From Thioclava electrotropha (lineage in GTDB: Bacteria > Pseudomonadota > Alphaproteobacteria > Rhodobacterales > Rhodobacteraceae), in contig NZ_CP053562.1 in the NCBI RefSeq assembly GCF_002085925.2, positions 290,001 through 354,000 on the forward strand: DNA of 64,000 nucleotides. The letters are read 5' to 3'. Every line of letters begins with the position of its first letter. Within the stretch, counting starts at the first letter, position 1. The position numbers and the translations under genes were made by a program. A model generated the notes under the pieces. That model did no database searches. It was not told the DNA's origin and saw only the letters and a list, made by a program, of their open reading frames with translations. This document shows, in pieces, positions 19,757 to 28,481 of the stretch.

Positions 19757-20839
19757 CTACTCGAACCGTTTTTGCGCCCGGCTTCTCCAGAGGAGCAGCC
19801 CAGCCAGTTTCCCCAATCGGCCTCGTCTGATCAGTGAATTGCGCACGCGGTCATCGATGCGGATGGTAGTGCTGCTCAACATCTTCGAACATGTCCGATA
19901 CGCTTGCTTTGCTGTCTCGACATCGGCGCTGCGCACGAGCTGTTTGAAGAGAACGCGCAGATGGCGCCCCATGAAATAGTAGAACGAGCTTTGAAACCGG
20001 CGTGACAGGCTGTCACCTTCCTTCTCGAACTCGTCAGCGAGCGTAACTAGCGCGAAGCATTTATCTTCGGTGTTCTTTACGGCTTTTGAACCGATCAAAC
20101 TTCCGCGGTGCTTTCGATGCAAAATCCAAGTTTCTGCCACATGGAAGAAGCTCTCCGCGCGCGATGCAAGCAACGGCATGACAAGCAGATCTTCGTAGAT
20201 CCTGCCGATCGGAAACGTCAAAGTATCCCCATATAGAGATCGCCGGTGTATCTTCGACCAGGGATGAAGAGCGCCAGTTTCAAAGAGACCGGAAAGCGCC
20301 GTCGAACGATCGTCAATCAGGACATTCGACGGCCCTGTGAACGTCGCTTTGTGAGCCCTTTTCGAGAGCCCGGTCGGCTCATTCGAAAAAGTTGCGTAGT
20401 CGCACATGATATAGTCAGGTTTGACACGGCTTACGATATCAAGAAGATCGACCATGATGCCGGGTGCTATTAAATCATCGGCATCGATAAACCAAATATA
20501 GTCGCCCTTCGCCTGCGAAATTAGACTGTTTCTGGCGGCACTCACACCGCTGGAAACATCATGTTCGATGACCGAAACCGTCTCTGAAAAGCGAGAACGA
20601 AAGTCTTCAATTATCTTTCTTGAACCGTCCTTGGAGGCATCATCGAGAACGATAAGCTCGATCGATGCGGCCGCATTTTCGGGCAGCTCACGGATATTGG
20701 CGAATATGCTGCCGAGACACTTCGCTAAGTATGGTTCGGCGTTGTGAGCAGGCACCAGAATGCTTAACCATTTTGACTGATGTTCCACGTCATGAACTGA
20801 GGAGTTGGATGATGCTTCCATCACGCGCGCAACTCTCAT
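19757..20839 (-). CDS. Glycosyltransferase family 2
   Basis: The protein has 360 residues. A GT-A fold is shown by LSILVPAHNAEPYLAKCL, IELIVLDDASKDGSRKI, GVSAARNSLISQAKGDY and the IWFIDADDLI metal site, all in the first 150 residues. The last 200 residues are of the variable acceptor-binding type. It lies on the same strand as the GT25 gene 127 bases downstream. The product is probably a surface polysaccharide; the linkage is unknown. An alternative start at the seventh codon is possible. Confidence 0.87.
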   Translation of the reverse strand: MRVARVMEASSNSSVHDVEHQSKWLSILVPAHNAEPYLAKCLGSIFANIRELPENAAASIELIVLDDASKDGSRKIIEDFRSRFSETVSVIEHDVSSGVSAARNSLISQAKGDYIWFIDADDLIAPGIMVDLLDIVSRVKPDYIMCDYATFSNEPTGLSKRAHKATFTGPSNVLIDDRSTALSGLFETGALHPWSKIHRRSLYGDTLTFPIGRIYEDLLVMPLLASRAESFFHVAETWILHRKHRGSLIGSKAVKNTEDKCFALVTLADEFEKEGDSLSRRFQSSFYYFMGRHLRVLFKQLVRSADVETAKQAYRTCSKMLSSTTIRIDDRVRNSLIRRGRLGKLAGLLLWRSRAQKRFE

Positions 20840-20879
20840 GAGAATTTGGCGAATGAGGGATTTATAGTGTCGACCAAGC

Positions 20880-21701
20880 TCATTGAACCAAAGACGCTAA
20901 CTTCAAGGGGAGGCGCCTAATGCCCCTTACAGGCCTCCCGAGCGTATGAAAAAGTTCAGGATTTTGCATCACTACGCCGCTCATGATCGTTTCTTCATCA
21001 TGAACATACCCGTCTCCTGCTCTCTTCGCGAGTTCTTCAAGAAAGAGGGCGTTAACCTTCGGCCAGAGGTCAATGGATGCAGAGAGGAAGCTTGCGTTCA
21101 GCGGCAAGGGTGCACCATGGAAAAACATTGGGCTGGCATAGTGTGCAACCCTGTCTTTTGGCCACGACTGACGCAGGAAATTCCAATTCGTTCGGCTGCC
21201 TTTGAACTTCGCAATTGAAGCATCCACCCAAGCGACGCTCTTTACGCCAACGGGTGCCGAACGGGAAAATTCGGCGAGAAGAGGGATTTTGGACGTCCAA
21301 ATAGCCACCATAGACCGGAACGCGTCTGCGCCAGACAGTAAATAGTCGCGTTTCAGGTGCATTGACATTTTCTCGCGAGCGGGCGTGTCATCATGGTGCT
21401 TGCCTTCCGATACTAAGCGCTCACAGGTTGAAATTATCGGCAAGACGGCGTCGAACGTCGGAAGGTCTGAAATGCGGACTCTGGTTTTGGAGGCTTCAAT
21501 GCCATATTTTTCAGCCTCTGCTGCGAAACTTTCGGCGATCCCTTTCCCGTCGTAGAAAAGATGCAAGCGCCTTCCACGCAGAAGCCTCATGGATTCTGGT
21601 AATAATTTATTATAGTGTTCCAAATTTCGTTTTTGGTTGTTTTCAATTGGCCAGAAGCCCATGCAGTACATAGTTTTCTTATTCTCTTTTATTTCCGGCA
21701 T
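20880..21701 (-). CDS. Putative glycan-synthesis protein, HtrL/YibB-like
   Basis: The protein has 273 residues from the ATG at 21701; a TTG five codons earlier is possible. YCMGFWPIENNQKRNLEHYN at the start, LHLFYDG, and SVAWVDASIAKFK in the middle resemble the HtrL/YibB group found in LPS and glycan loci. The resemblance is weak, so this is a tentative call. There is no membrane helix. It is upstream of the two minus-strand glycosyltransferase genes and probably in the same transcript. Confidence 0.5.
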   Translation of the reverse strand: MPEIKENKKTMYCMGFWPIENNQKRNLEHYNKLLPESMRLLRGRRLHLFYDGKGIAESFAAEAEKYGIEASKTRVRISDLPTFDAVLPIISTCERLVSEGKHHDDTPAREKMSMHLKRDYLLSGADAFRSMVAIWTSKIPLLAEFSRSAPVGVKSVAWVDASIAKFKGSRTNWNFLRQSWPKDRVAHYASPMFFHGAPLPLNASFLSASIDLWPKVNALFLEELAKRAGDGYVHDEETIMSGVVMQNPELFHTLGRPVRGIRRLPLKLASLVQ

Positions 21702-21716
21702 CTTTGCTTCGTCCAA

Positions 21717-22055
21717 CTATATTGGAGAGATTTTTTGAATTTAGTTTTTATTGCGCGGAGCGGGGGCGGCTTGCGCGCTTCCAGCATTGATGCGTAAACT
21801 TAAAATTTTCCAACTGAACTTAACTTGAAGGTTTTATGCCGCGTTTTTTTGCGTTTCATGTCCGCTTCCTCTTGCCGACTCGTTTAGCCATTATCAGGGT
21901 GCGTGATGGTACCTTCGATGAGATGCTCTGACTAGCTCACCTGCCAGTGTAGTCCGAACTGACATTTAGTGCATGAACGATCGTGGGTCCATCGGATCTG
22001 CGTTCATCCTGAACAACACTGTCAAGTTGGTTTGAGGGCATGATGACATAGTCCA
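21717..22055. other. AT-rich spacer before the IS graveyard
   Basis: I see no gene here. The segment 21717-21870 is AT-rich and probably holds the promoter of the minus-strand glycan genes. The remainder leads into transposase remnants. Confidence 0.4.
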
Positions 22056-22059
22056 ACGT

Positions 22060-22860
22060 CCGGGGCCGCTTCAGGAGCGTCGCGACAACCAAGACAAACA
22101 CAGCCGGAAGGTTGGGGGCGTCGGGAGGATGTGTTCGCAGCTACAGAGGTCCGCGAAGAGAGTGTCGCCAAAGGAGCCCTTCAGCGGACTGCGTGACAGG
22201 TGCCCGTCGGTTTTCATGCGACCGATCTCCACTTCGATCGCGCTACGGCGGCGAACGACTGAGATCGGTATTGGCGTCAGGCCGCGGCGAGTGTCGCTGG
22301 TCAGCGGGTCGCCACCATGTCATGGTCGCGATAGCCGAAGTCGGCCACAGCCAGTTGAGGGCTATGGTCTGTCTGGCTTTCCGCCTGATCCAAGGCCTTT
22401 GCCAGAGTGTGGCCATCGGAGGGGGCGCTTGGGGCGCATCCCTCTCGATCACGAAGCCCTATCGATCGTCAAGGCAATGCTGCCCTTTGTGCAGAATTTG
22501 TAGCGCACCTGCCCCTTGCCCTTTGAGGTGTAGTCCACTTCGGGCTAATGCAGGGCGTGATCTTTCCTTTGCTTTTCAAAGGCTGCTGCAGTAGCCGCGA
22601 GACCTGCGCGAGCTTGCCGGTGATCTGATCACAGAAGGCCCCTGGGGGTGTCCCTAGGATGGGGCCGCAGATCCCTTCGGAACCGGCCGATGTAATTCTT
22701 CGGCTTTTCTAGGCGCCTCGCGCATGCGCTTGGTAGGCGCCTCGCGCATGCGCTTGGATCGTTCCGCGCGTGTGTTGCGGTCTACCTGAGGCGCAAGCCG
22801 CGGAGCGAGGTGGGCTTAGGATTTCCGCAGGTCCATTCCAGCCTACTGTGTCAGAGCAAC
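22060..22860 (-). pseudogene. Degenerate IS5-family transposase (remnant 1)
   Basis: Read on the minus strand in changing frames, the segment gives KRMREAP, then KGQVRYKFCTKGSIALTID, DHSPQLAVADFGYRDHDM, and RRRSAIEVEIGRMKTDGHL, then SPLKGSFGDTLFADL. These are the successive blocks of IS5-family transposases. Stops and frameshifts interrupt every frame, so it is dead. A 24-bp tandem duplication lies within it at 22710-22757. Confidence 0.75.
22710..22757. repeat. Tandem duplication, 2 x 24 bp
   Basis: TAGGCGCCTCGCGCATGCGC plus TTGG occurs twice head to tail (22710-22733 and 22734-22757) without mismatch. Being a multiple of three, it duplicates eight codons of the decayed transposase. It looks like a recent replication slippage. 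Confidence 0.9.
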
Positions 22861-22889
22861 CGTCTGGGTACCTGCTCGCTCGTAGAAGG

Positions 22890-23275
22890 CGAGAAGTCGC
22901 CCAAGCTCGGTTTGCTCATATAAAGCTATAGGGAGGATGTCCTCTCCTGCATGAACTTCCCGTCCGAGCGCTGGGCCCAGATCCCACCTATGAACCCGCT
23001 CAAGCGGGTGAACAGGGGGTTTAAGCGCAGGTCAGGTTTTATCTGCATTTTCCCGAATGACGAGGCGATCACCCGGCTCGTCGGCGCCTTGATGCTCGAA
23101 ATCAACGATGAGTGGACGGTCGCGCGGAGATACGTGTGTCTTGAAGCACTTGCGCGCAGTACCGACAATTCCGACGTCTGGATGTCCTCGTGGCTACCTG
23201 ATCAAGCCCGGACCTTTCCGAAGGTTGACACGCCTACACCACTCGGTGGGGCTATATTGCGTCGAGGTTAGTTAT
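22890..23275 (+). pseudogene. IS256-family transposase C-terminal fragment
   Basis: The plus-strand frame reads EDVLSCMNFPSERWAQI, NPLKRVNRGFKRRSG, IFPNDEAITRLVGALML and NDEWTVARRYVCLEALA. This is the C-terminal end of Mutator-type (IS256) transposases. The N-terminal two thirds with the first catalytic Asp residues are missing, so it is a remnant. It is flanked on both sides by IS5-type remnants on the other strand. Confidence 0.85.
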
Positions 23276-23285
23276 CTCCTGCTAG

Positions 23286-23815
23286 GGTGAGATCTGATCG
23301 AGCGATTCCGACAGCATAGTGGCATCGCCAATGCCACTTCTGGTGCTCTCGACGGCTCGGATCTCCTGCGGTTTCTCATCGACGCCAAGGTGGATATTGC
23401 ACCAGACCTGCTGTTTTGGGGCAACATGCTTGCAGGTATTCCGCTCGGCTTATCTCTTGACCTTGATGTCCGCGCTGTCGACCAGCGGATGAAAGCCCCT
23501 TGGGGTCGCGATACGGGATAGTCACGGCTAGGGTCTCCTGCCGGCGAGACGGTGTGCTGAAGTTGACGCCACCCAGTGCACGCCGTTCAATTTGAGGAAG
23601 CTCTCCACAAACCCGGCGGTCTGCCGCAGCGCCATGCTGGACAAGACTTTCGTTTAAAGGCACGTCTGGATGGTGGCGTCACTGTAGATCTACTGACGGC
23701 CACGCTTGCCTGTCGATAGGGTAACCCAATTAATCTGGGGGTCCAACGAGATCGTCAGCGAGCCCCGGCGCATGAGCGCTTCGTTGTCGGCTGGCCAATT
23801 CCTCATCGTATGGCC
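23286..23815 (-). pseudogene. Degenerate IS5-family transposase (remnant 2)
   Basis: The minus strand reads RNWPADNEALMRRGSLTISL, GKRGRQ, then after frame changes FSTPSRRQETLAVTIPYR, and further on HLGVDEKPQEIRAVE and IGDATMLSESLDQI. These follow the order of an IS5-family transposase of the RNWPxYNEALxRRGSL type. It is distinct in sequence from remnant 1. Several frameshifts and a missing C-terminus make it a pseudogene. Confidence 0.85.
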
Positions 23816-24050
23816 CAGCGATGTGGGGCTATCCTACCACGCTGGATACACACTATGCACCCCAAGACTAATCTACGCAACAAAGCTGCTCTCCTTTGGG
23901 AGGGCGTTGCAACCCCACCTTGATTGGCACATTGATGCCATCGCGGGACAGTTATATCATCAGAGTTGGTGAAGGTGGTCCAGCCGGTCAAGACCATTGA
24001 CCGTGCTAGGCAACTTTGATAACGGGACGCAACTTGATAAAAGTAAACCA

Positions 24051-24767
24051 ATGGCAATTGTTTCACATCGAGCGCGGCTGCTTTATATCTCTGTGCCCAA
24101 AGTTGCGTGTACGAGCATTAAGTCGGCGTTCTGGGCGCTTGAGCATCCCGAAGAAGAGCGCCCCTCGATTTTGCGTAAGAGCTTGACTAAGCTGGGTCTC
24201 AGAAAGCCGGCCCGTGTCCCCGGCATCCATCAACGCTCAGGATATGAAACTCTGAGCTTTGCACGTGTGAAGCTGCCGCCAGAGGGTTATTCCAAGGTCG
24301 TGGTGGTTCGTGATCCGTTGTCAAGATTGATTTCAGCTTGGCGCGACAAGGTTACGGTAGAGAACTTCCGGCGACGCAATGGTGAAATACATGAGCTACA
24401 AAATGCATTGCTGCCTCTAAATCCTACCTTCTCCGAATTTGTCCATAATTATGACAAATACCGAAAGTGCTCTCGGCCAGCACGAGTACACACAGAACTT
24501 TTGAGCTACCATATCGGACATGACTTGCAGTGGTATGACCGAGTGTTCAAGCTGGAGGACCTGAGCGCCTTCACTCAATATGTATCCAATCGTCTCGGTG
24601 AGCATTTTGATTTGAGGCGTTTGAATGAAAGTGCATCATTAAATCGAGAATTTAAAATTGAAGATGAAGACGTTGCGATACTGCGTGATCTTTTGGCGGC
24701 CGACTACGAGCTACTGGGCAATTGCTACATTTTCGACGAGTCAGTTGCCCGGCTAAGGTCCGCGTGA
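24051..24767 (+). CDS. Sulfotransferase family protein (second copy type)
   Basis: The protein has 238 residues from the ATG at 24051; an in-frame TTG at 23997 would add 18. LYISVPKVACTSIKSAFWAL is the 5'-phosphosulfate loop and VVVVRDPLSRLISAWRDKV the 3'-phosphate site of Sulfotransfer_2. It is distinct from the sulfotransferase at 16936 (different length and only motif-level similarity). It survives intact amid decayed IS elements, suggesting selection or recent arrival. It is probably another PAPS-dependent glycan sulfotransferase. Confidence 0.8.
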   Translation: MAIVSHRARLLYISVPKVACTSIKSAFWALEHPEEERPSILRKSLTKLGLRKPARVPGIHQRSGYETLSFARVKLPPEGYSKVVVVRDPLSRLISAWRDKVTVENFRRRNGEIHELQNALLPLNPTFSEFVHNYDKYRKCSRPARVHTELLSYHIGHDLQWYDRVFKLEDLSAFTQYVSNRLGEHFDLRRLNESASLNREFKIEDEDVAILRDLLAADYELLGNCYIFDESVARLRSA

Positions 24768-24772
24768 ATAGA

Positions 24773-24876
24773 AATAGATGTGGTGGTTGCCGTCCTCTCC
24801 AGGCAGCATCGCGATGTGTCAAAATCGTGCTGCTGTAAGCAACGAAACGGAGAGGACGGCAACCACCACATCTATT
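24773..24876. repeat. 104-bp palindromic element (MITE-like)
   Basis: The 28 bases at 24773-24800 are a perfect inverted repeat of 24849-24876, around a 48-base centre that has its own GCAGCA/TGCTGC stem. TA dinucleotides sit near both outer ends, as expected for a mariner/IS630-type miniature element. There is no coding capacity. It lies 5 bases after the sulfotransferase stop and at the end of the small minus-strand gene, so it could also act as a bidirectional transcript end. Confidence 0.8.
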
Positions 24877-25088
24877 CAGTCAGAGCACTTGGGGCCGATA
24901 GCCTCCCCAGCGATTTCGCGCGCTCGATGAGGTTCCGCGATGATCGCTTCAAGTGCAACACGATAGTCTGCTGCCTGTTTCGCCATAGTGTCATTGGAAA
25001 GGGCTTCCCAAGCGAAGTCAGCCTCTGCTTCAAGTTCTTCAATCAATCCGCTTGCAATCCAGTCTGCAACGACCATCCGAATGCTCAT
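24876..25088 (-). CDS. Small hypothetical protein
   Basis: A 70-residue frame is acidic and Ala/Glu-rich (LIEELEAEADFAWEALSND), predicted helical, with no recognised family. Its stop abuts the palindromic element. A weak GAGG precedes the ATG. It could be a small orphan gene or chance. Confidence 0.4.
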   Translation of the reverse strand: MSIRMVVADWIASGLIEELEAEADFAWEALSNDTMAKQAADYRVALEAIIAEPHRAREIAGEAIGPKCSD

Positions 25089-25184
25089 GGGGGCCTCAGA
25101 AGTTTTCCCGCGTGTTTTTTTTGAGATAGCATAGAGGCATTAGAAAATATAGGCTACTGTACATATTAATAGGGCATTTTCACC

Positions 25185-25475
25185 TCGCGCAGGTTGCCGT
25201 CGCCATGCCGGCGCTGGCAACGATCTAGACATGAGCGAGACCCATTGCGTTCAGGGGCCCATGAACCACGGTTAGCAGGTCATCGAGAGACACCGGCAGC
25301 GCATTATCCAACGCTTGGGCGACAGCCTTAAGGGCCCGCGTCCGCGTCGTTTACAAATCGCGTGCTGTCTGTCTGCGATCATGCGCGCTATCACGCTTGC
25401 GTCATTTCCACACCGTCTGTTCGGCGATCGCCATCGCGACGAGCCAGCAGGAACGCAAGGGCCGAGATCTCCCAA
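25185..25475 (-). pseudogene. IS481-family transposase N-terminal remnant
   Basis: The minus-strand frames read AIAEQTVWK (stop) RKRDSA, then ALDNALPVSLDDLLTVVHGP, then after a frameshift GSRSCLDRCQRRHGDGNL. This is the N-terminal HTH region of IS481 transposases. The catalytic DDE part is absent. It is the last decayed element before the right end of island B. Confidence 0.7.
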
Positions 25476-25614
25476 ATAATCTGACGATGGACAGGTCGCG
25501 AGGGCTGTAGCGCGCCACGGAACTCAGTCCAATTCAGCTCTTTGGTAAATTTGTCGTCGGCGCTCTTGCCGCCTTAGCTGAACTCAGAGATCGTTCGGTC
25601 AAGGCCAATGCGCC

Positions 25615-25632
25615 CTCCCGCAACCAAACAAA
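25615..25632 (+). repeat. Attachment site copy 3 (short)
   Basis: CTCCCGCAACCAAACAAA is identical to 2331-2348, the end of tRNA-fMet plus six bases downstream. It marks the right border of the tandem island array. Only 12 of these bases are shared with copy 2. Confidence 0.75.
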
Positions 25633-25708
25633 TACCCAGAAATTACAGTCTGATCACGCCCAAAAGGGCGCGTTATGTATTCGTGCATCGTCATCAGGCG
25701 CGCCAATG

Positions 25709-25734
25709 AAAAAGGCGGCCATGAGCCGCCCTTT
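25709..25734 (-). terminator. Intrinsic terminator of the NCS1/hydrolase operon
   Basis: On the minus strand a GGCGGC-TCATG-GCCGCC stem is followed by five U residues. It lies 28 bases after the hydrolase stop codon. Confidence 0.85.
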
Positions 25735-25761
25735 CCGATATCCGCAAAGCTTCGGCTCGGT

Positions 25762-26781
25762 TCACGAGGCCAGAAGCTCTTTCAGCTTGTCGTCGATGAA
25801 TTTGACGTCGTCGGGGTTCGTCCCGGGGCCGCCAGCGAAATGGCCCCAGATCGACGGAACCGGGACGAACTCGGCGTTGGGCATGTTGGCGACTTCGATC
25901 TCGCTGTCTTCCGGCGGGAAATAGAGGTCGGTCTGGCCGGGCATGACATAGGCTTTCGCCTTGATCGCGCCGAGCGCCGCTTTGTAATCGCCGTTATACA
26001 GCTCGTTCGCGCTGATATCGCCATTCTGCCAGGTCCAGGCCATGGTCAGCAGGTTGTTGGCGTCTTTCGGCAGGAAGAACCCTTCCCAGAAGCCGATCAG
26101 GAAATCCTCGAGCGAGGCGTAGCCGAGGGTCTTCAGGTCGAGCTCTTCCCGATAGAAGCTCTGTGAGAAGCCCCAGCCTGCATAGACGCGGCCAACCGCG
26201 CGCAGGCCTTTTTCGGGCTTAGAGGTGTAGCGCCCGTTTTCCCACGCGGCGTCGGCCCGCAGCGCCGCCTTCACCCCTTCGAGGAAGACATAGTTGTGGC
26301 GGGAGCATTTCGCCGACCCGCAGAACGGGGCGATCAGATCCATCATCTCGGGATACATCGCCCCCCAGTGGAATGTCTGCAGCGCGCCCATCGACCAGCC
26401 GGTCACCATGCGGATGTTCTCGATGCCGAACTTCTCGGTCACCAGACGATGCTGCGCCTTGACGTTGTCGTAGGCGGTCACGTTCGGGAAACGGTCCGCG
26501 TTATAGGGCTCCGGCGTGTTCGAGGGCGAGGTGGAGAGCCCGTTGCCGAACATGTTCGGAATGATGATGAAGTATTTCTCGGGGTCGAGCGCCATGCCGG
26601 GCCCGATCAGCCATTCGTTGTCGTAATGCTGCCCGGAATACCACGTCGGGTAGACGATCACGTTGTCCTTGGCCGCGTTCAGCTTGCCGAAGGTCTTGTA
26701 GGCGAGACGGGCGTTGGGCACGGCGAGGCCGCATTGGAACTCGAAGGTGCCAAGCTCGAAGATTTCATAATCAAGGGTCAT
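25762..26781 (-). CDS. Alpha/beta hydrolase, homoserine O-acetyltransferase-like
   Basis: The protein has 339 residues. It has an alpha/beta-hydrolase fold of the MetX-like group: FELGTFEFQCGLAVPNARLA at the N-terminus, the nucleophile elbow GWSMGALQ with Ser, Asp in GQTDLYFPPEDSE and His near the end in IWGHFAGGP. Many such proteins are hydrolases of small amides or esters rather than true methionine enzymes. The gene follows the NCS1 transporter by 67 bases with an 11-bp intercistronic hairpin. The upstream ANTAR-type leader would put it under AmiR, which suggests a role in amide or related nitrogen-compound use rather than methionine synthesis. Confidence 0.82.
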   Translation of the reverse strand: MTLDYEIFELGTFEFQCGLAVPNARLAYKTFGKLNAAKDNVIVYPTWYSGQHYDNEWLIGPGMALDPEKYFIIIPNMFGNGLSTSPSNTPEPYNADRFPNVTAYDNVKAQHRLVTEKFGIENIRMVTGWSMGALQTFHWGAMYPEMMDLIAPFCGSAKCSRHNYVFLEGVKAALRADAAWENGRYTSKPEKGLRAVGRVYAGWGFSQSFYREELDLKTLGYASLEDFLIGFWEGFFLPKDANNLLTMAWTWQNGDISANELYNGDYKAALGAIKAKAYVMPGQTDLYFPPEDSEIEVANMPNAEFVPVPSIWGHFAGGPGTNPDDVKFIDDKLKELLAS

Positions 26782-26802
26782 GGTTTTTCCTCATGTCAAA
26801 GT

Positions 26803-26832
26803 GGAGCGACGCCCTATCTCAGGCGACGCTCC
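26803..26832 (-). promoter_or_regulatory. Intercistronic hairpin between transporter and hydrolase
   Basis: GGAGCGACGCC (26803-26813) and GGCGACGCTCC (26822-26832) form a perfect 11-bp stem with an 8-base loop and no U-tract. It sits between two co-oriented genes and probably stabilises or processes the mRNA. Confidence 0.65.
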
Positions 26833-26848
26833 GGAAGATCGTTACGGA

Positions 26849-28180
26849 TCAGGCGGTCGCGGTTTTCCCGCTCAACGTGGAGATCAGATAGTAAGCAACG
26901 CCGCCGACAAGTCCGGCCGAGATGGCGGTCGACAGATGGGGCAGATACCACTCGACGACGAAGGCCACCGCGGAGCCACAGGCCCAGGCGATGAAGGCCG
27001 TCCAGCGCCAGTCGCGGTCGATCTCGGAGTTCTTGCGCACGAGGAACTGGTCCACGAGGATGATCGCACCGATCGGCGGCACGAGGATGCCCAGCAGGGA
27101 CAGCCACTCGATGAAGAAAGCCCAGACATTGGTGGCCGCGATGACGATGCCGATGGCCCCGAGGATCACTGCGAAAAGACGCATGTGGCTGCGCAGGATG
27201 CGCGACCAGCCGGTGGCGGCGTTATAGAGGCAGTGGGCACAGACCGAGCCGAGGTTCACGTAGAGGAACAGGAAGGCGAGGACGCTCAGCCAGGTCATCT
27301 GCATGTTGTTCATATAGCCGAACATGTTGTCGGTGCCGAAGGGGTTGGCATCCGGAACGGCCAGGGCTGCGGTCATGATGCCGCCGACCAGCATCGCGGC
27401 GAGGTTGGCGAAGGGGAAGGCGCTGAAGGTCGCGACCCAGGAGCTTTTCGTGTCCTTGGCCCAACGGTTGAAGTCGGCGCTCACGGTGCCGGCGTCGATG
27501 AAGAGCGCGATGACCACGGTCAGGCCGACGCCCATCGACATCGTCGCGACGCCATTATTGCCCGGGTAGGACATGATCGCGTCCCAGCTGGTCGTCGAAG
27601 CCGCGTCGCCGACGACGAAGAGGCCCAGAATGACGAAAAGCGGCACCGAGATCATGCCGATCAGGTGCAGGCCTTTAACGCCCACGAAGGTGACGCCGAT
27701 ATAAAGCGCACCGGCGATGAGCGTCATGACGACGTAGTTCAGGTCATAGGTGGAGCTGACGAGCGCGCCGGTGATGCCGGTTTGCACCGCGTACCAACCA
27801 AGTAGAAGCGTCGAGAGCAGGCCGGAGGCGAAGACATAGCCCTTGCGGCCGAAGACGATGCTGGCGAGCAGGGCGAAGTTCATCCCTTTCGTCGCACCGA
27901 GCTGCCCGAGCAGACCGACATAGACCAGCATGATCAGGTTGCCGATGATCATCGCCGTCAGCGCGGAGCTGAACCCCATGCCGAGCACGAGGATCGAGCC
28001 GGTCATCGCGCCGGTGATGATCATCGGGAAACCCATCCAGACCATCGTGACGGAGAACATGCTCCGCCGGGCTTTTGCCGGGACCGGTTCATGTTCGTAT
28101 TCATCGCCGAGCGCGTGATCGATCTCTTCTTCGATATGTTCGAGCGCCTCTGGCTCGAGATGCTTTTCCGTCGTGGTCAT
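26849..28180 (-). CDS. NCS1-family transporter (cytosine permease-like)
   Basis: The protein has 443 residues from the ATG at 28180, preceded by GAGGAAC; the longer frame to 28462 runs through the leader. An acidic N-terminus of about 45 residues is followed by about 12 hydrophobic helices. ITGAMTGSILVLGMGFSSAL, in TM1, and DQFLVRKNSEIDRDWRW-like loops fit the cytosine permease/nucleobase-cation-symport-1 family, which imports nucleobases, hydantoins or related compounds with Na+ or H+. The substrate is not shown. The transcript starts behind a terminator controlled by a candidate ANTAR element. Confidence 0.87.
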   Translation of the reverse strand: MTTTEKHLEPEALEHIEEEIDHALGDEYEHEPVPAKARRSMFSVTMVWMGFPMIITGAMTGSILVLGMGFSSALTAMIIGNLIMLVYVGLLGQLGATKGMNFALLASIVFGRKGYVFASGLLSTLLLGWYAVQTGITGALVSSTYDLNYVVMTLIAGALYIGVTFVGVKGLHLIGMISVPLFVILGLFVVGDAASTTSWDAIMSYPGNNGVATMSMGVGLTVVIALFIDAGTVSADFNRWAKDTKSSWVATFSAFPFANLAAMLVGGIMTAALAVPDANPFGTDNMFGYMNNMQMTWLSVLAFLFLYVNLGSVCAHCLYNAATGWSRILRSHMRLFAVILGAIGIVIAATNVWAFFIEWLSLLGILVPPIGAIILVDQFLVRKNSEIDRDWRWTAFIAWACGSAVAFVVEWYLPHLSTAISAGLVGGVAYYLISTLSGKTATA

Positions 28181-28437
28181 GATGTTCCTCGTTGTTGGAC
28201 TGTTTCTGATGTTCTTGTTTTTGCAGGCATGCGAAGGCCGGGCGCTTGCCGTGGGCAAACGCTGACGAAAGTCTCGCCGGGGCGGAGTGGATAAGGGGTC
28301 GATCAGTTCGGCAGCTTGATCCTGCCGTCGTTTGTGACCGGTTATACTGATCTCAGAGTAATTGGGCGCGTGCGCCAATCGGGTTAGGGCTCTGTGGTCT
28401 CTCCATTTGGGGCGGCAAATCGCCGGGCCGAAAACGC

Positions 28438-28481
28438 AAAAGCCCCTCACGAATCCATTCACATGGTTCGTAAGGGGCTTT
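28438..28481 (-). terminator. Regulated intrinsic terminator before the NCS1 operon
   Basis: On the minus strand a stem of about 17 bp (AAAGCCCCTTACGAACC with GGATTCGTGAGGGGCTTT, one bulge) encloses ATGTGAAT and ends in UUUU. Its 5' strand contains the GCC that closes the second ANTAR hairpin, so both cannot form together. Confidence 0.8.

Larger units (their letters stand above)
10159..25632. mobile_element. Island B: tandem second element
   Basis: The element is about 15.5 kb, lying between attachment copy 2 and the short copy at 25615-25632. It carries three recombinase genes at the left end, HTH genes, a low-GC polysaccharide-modification cargo and decayed IS elements towards the right end. 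The right boundary is defined only by an 18-bp repeat, so part of the right portion may be later accretion. Together with island A it forms a tandem array behind one tRNA. Confidence 0.65.

Noticed and set aside
22129-22503. 124-codon plus-strand open frame
   Set aside because: The minus strand here reads as IS5 transposase blocks in broken frames, so the plus frame is chance.
24773-24876. Possible CRISPR repeat
   Set aside because: There is one palindrome only, with no repeated spacing.
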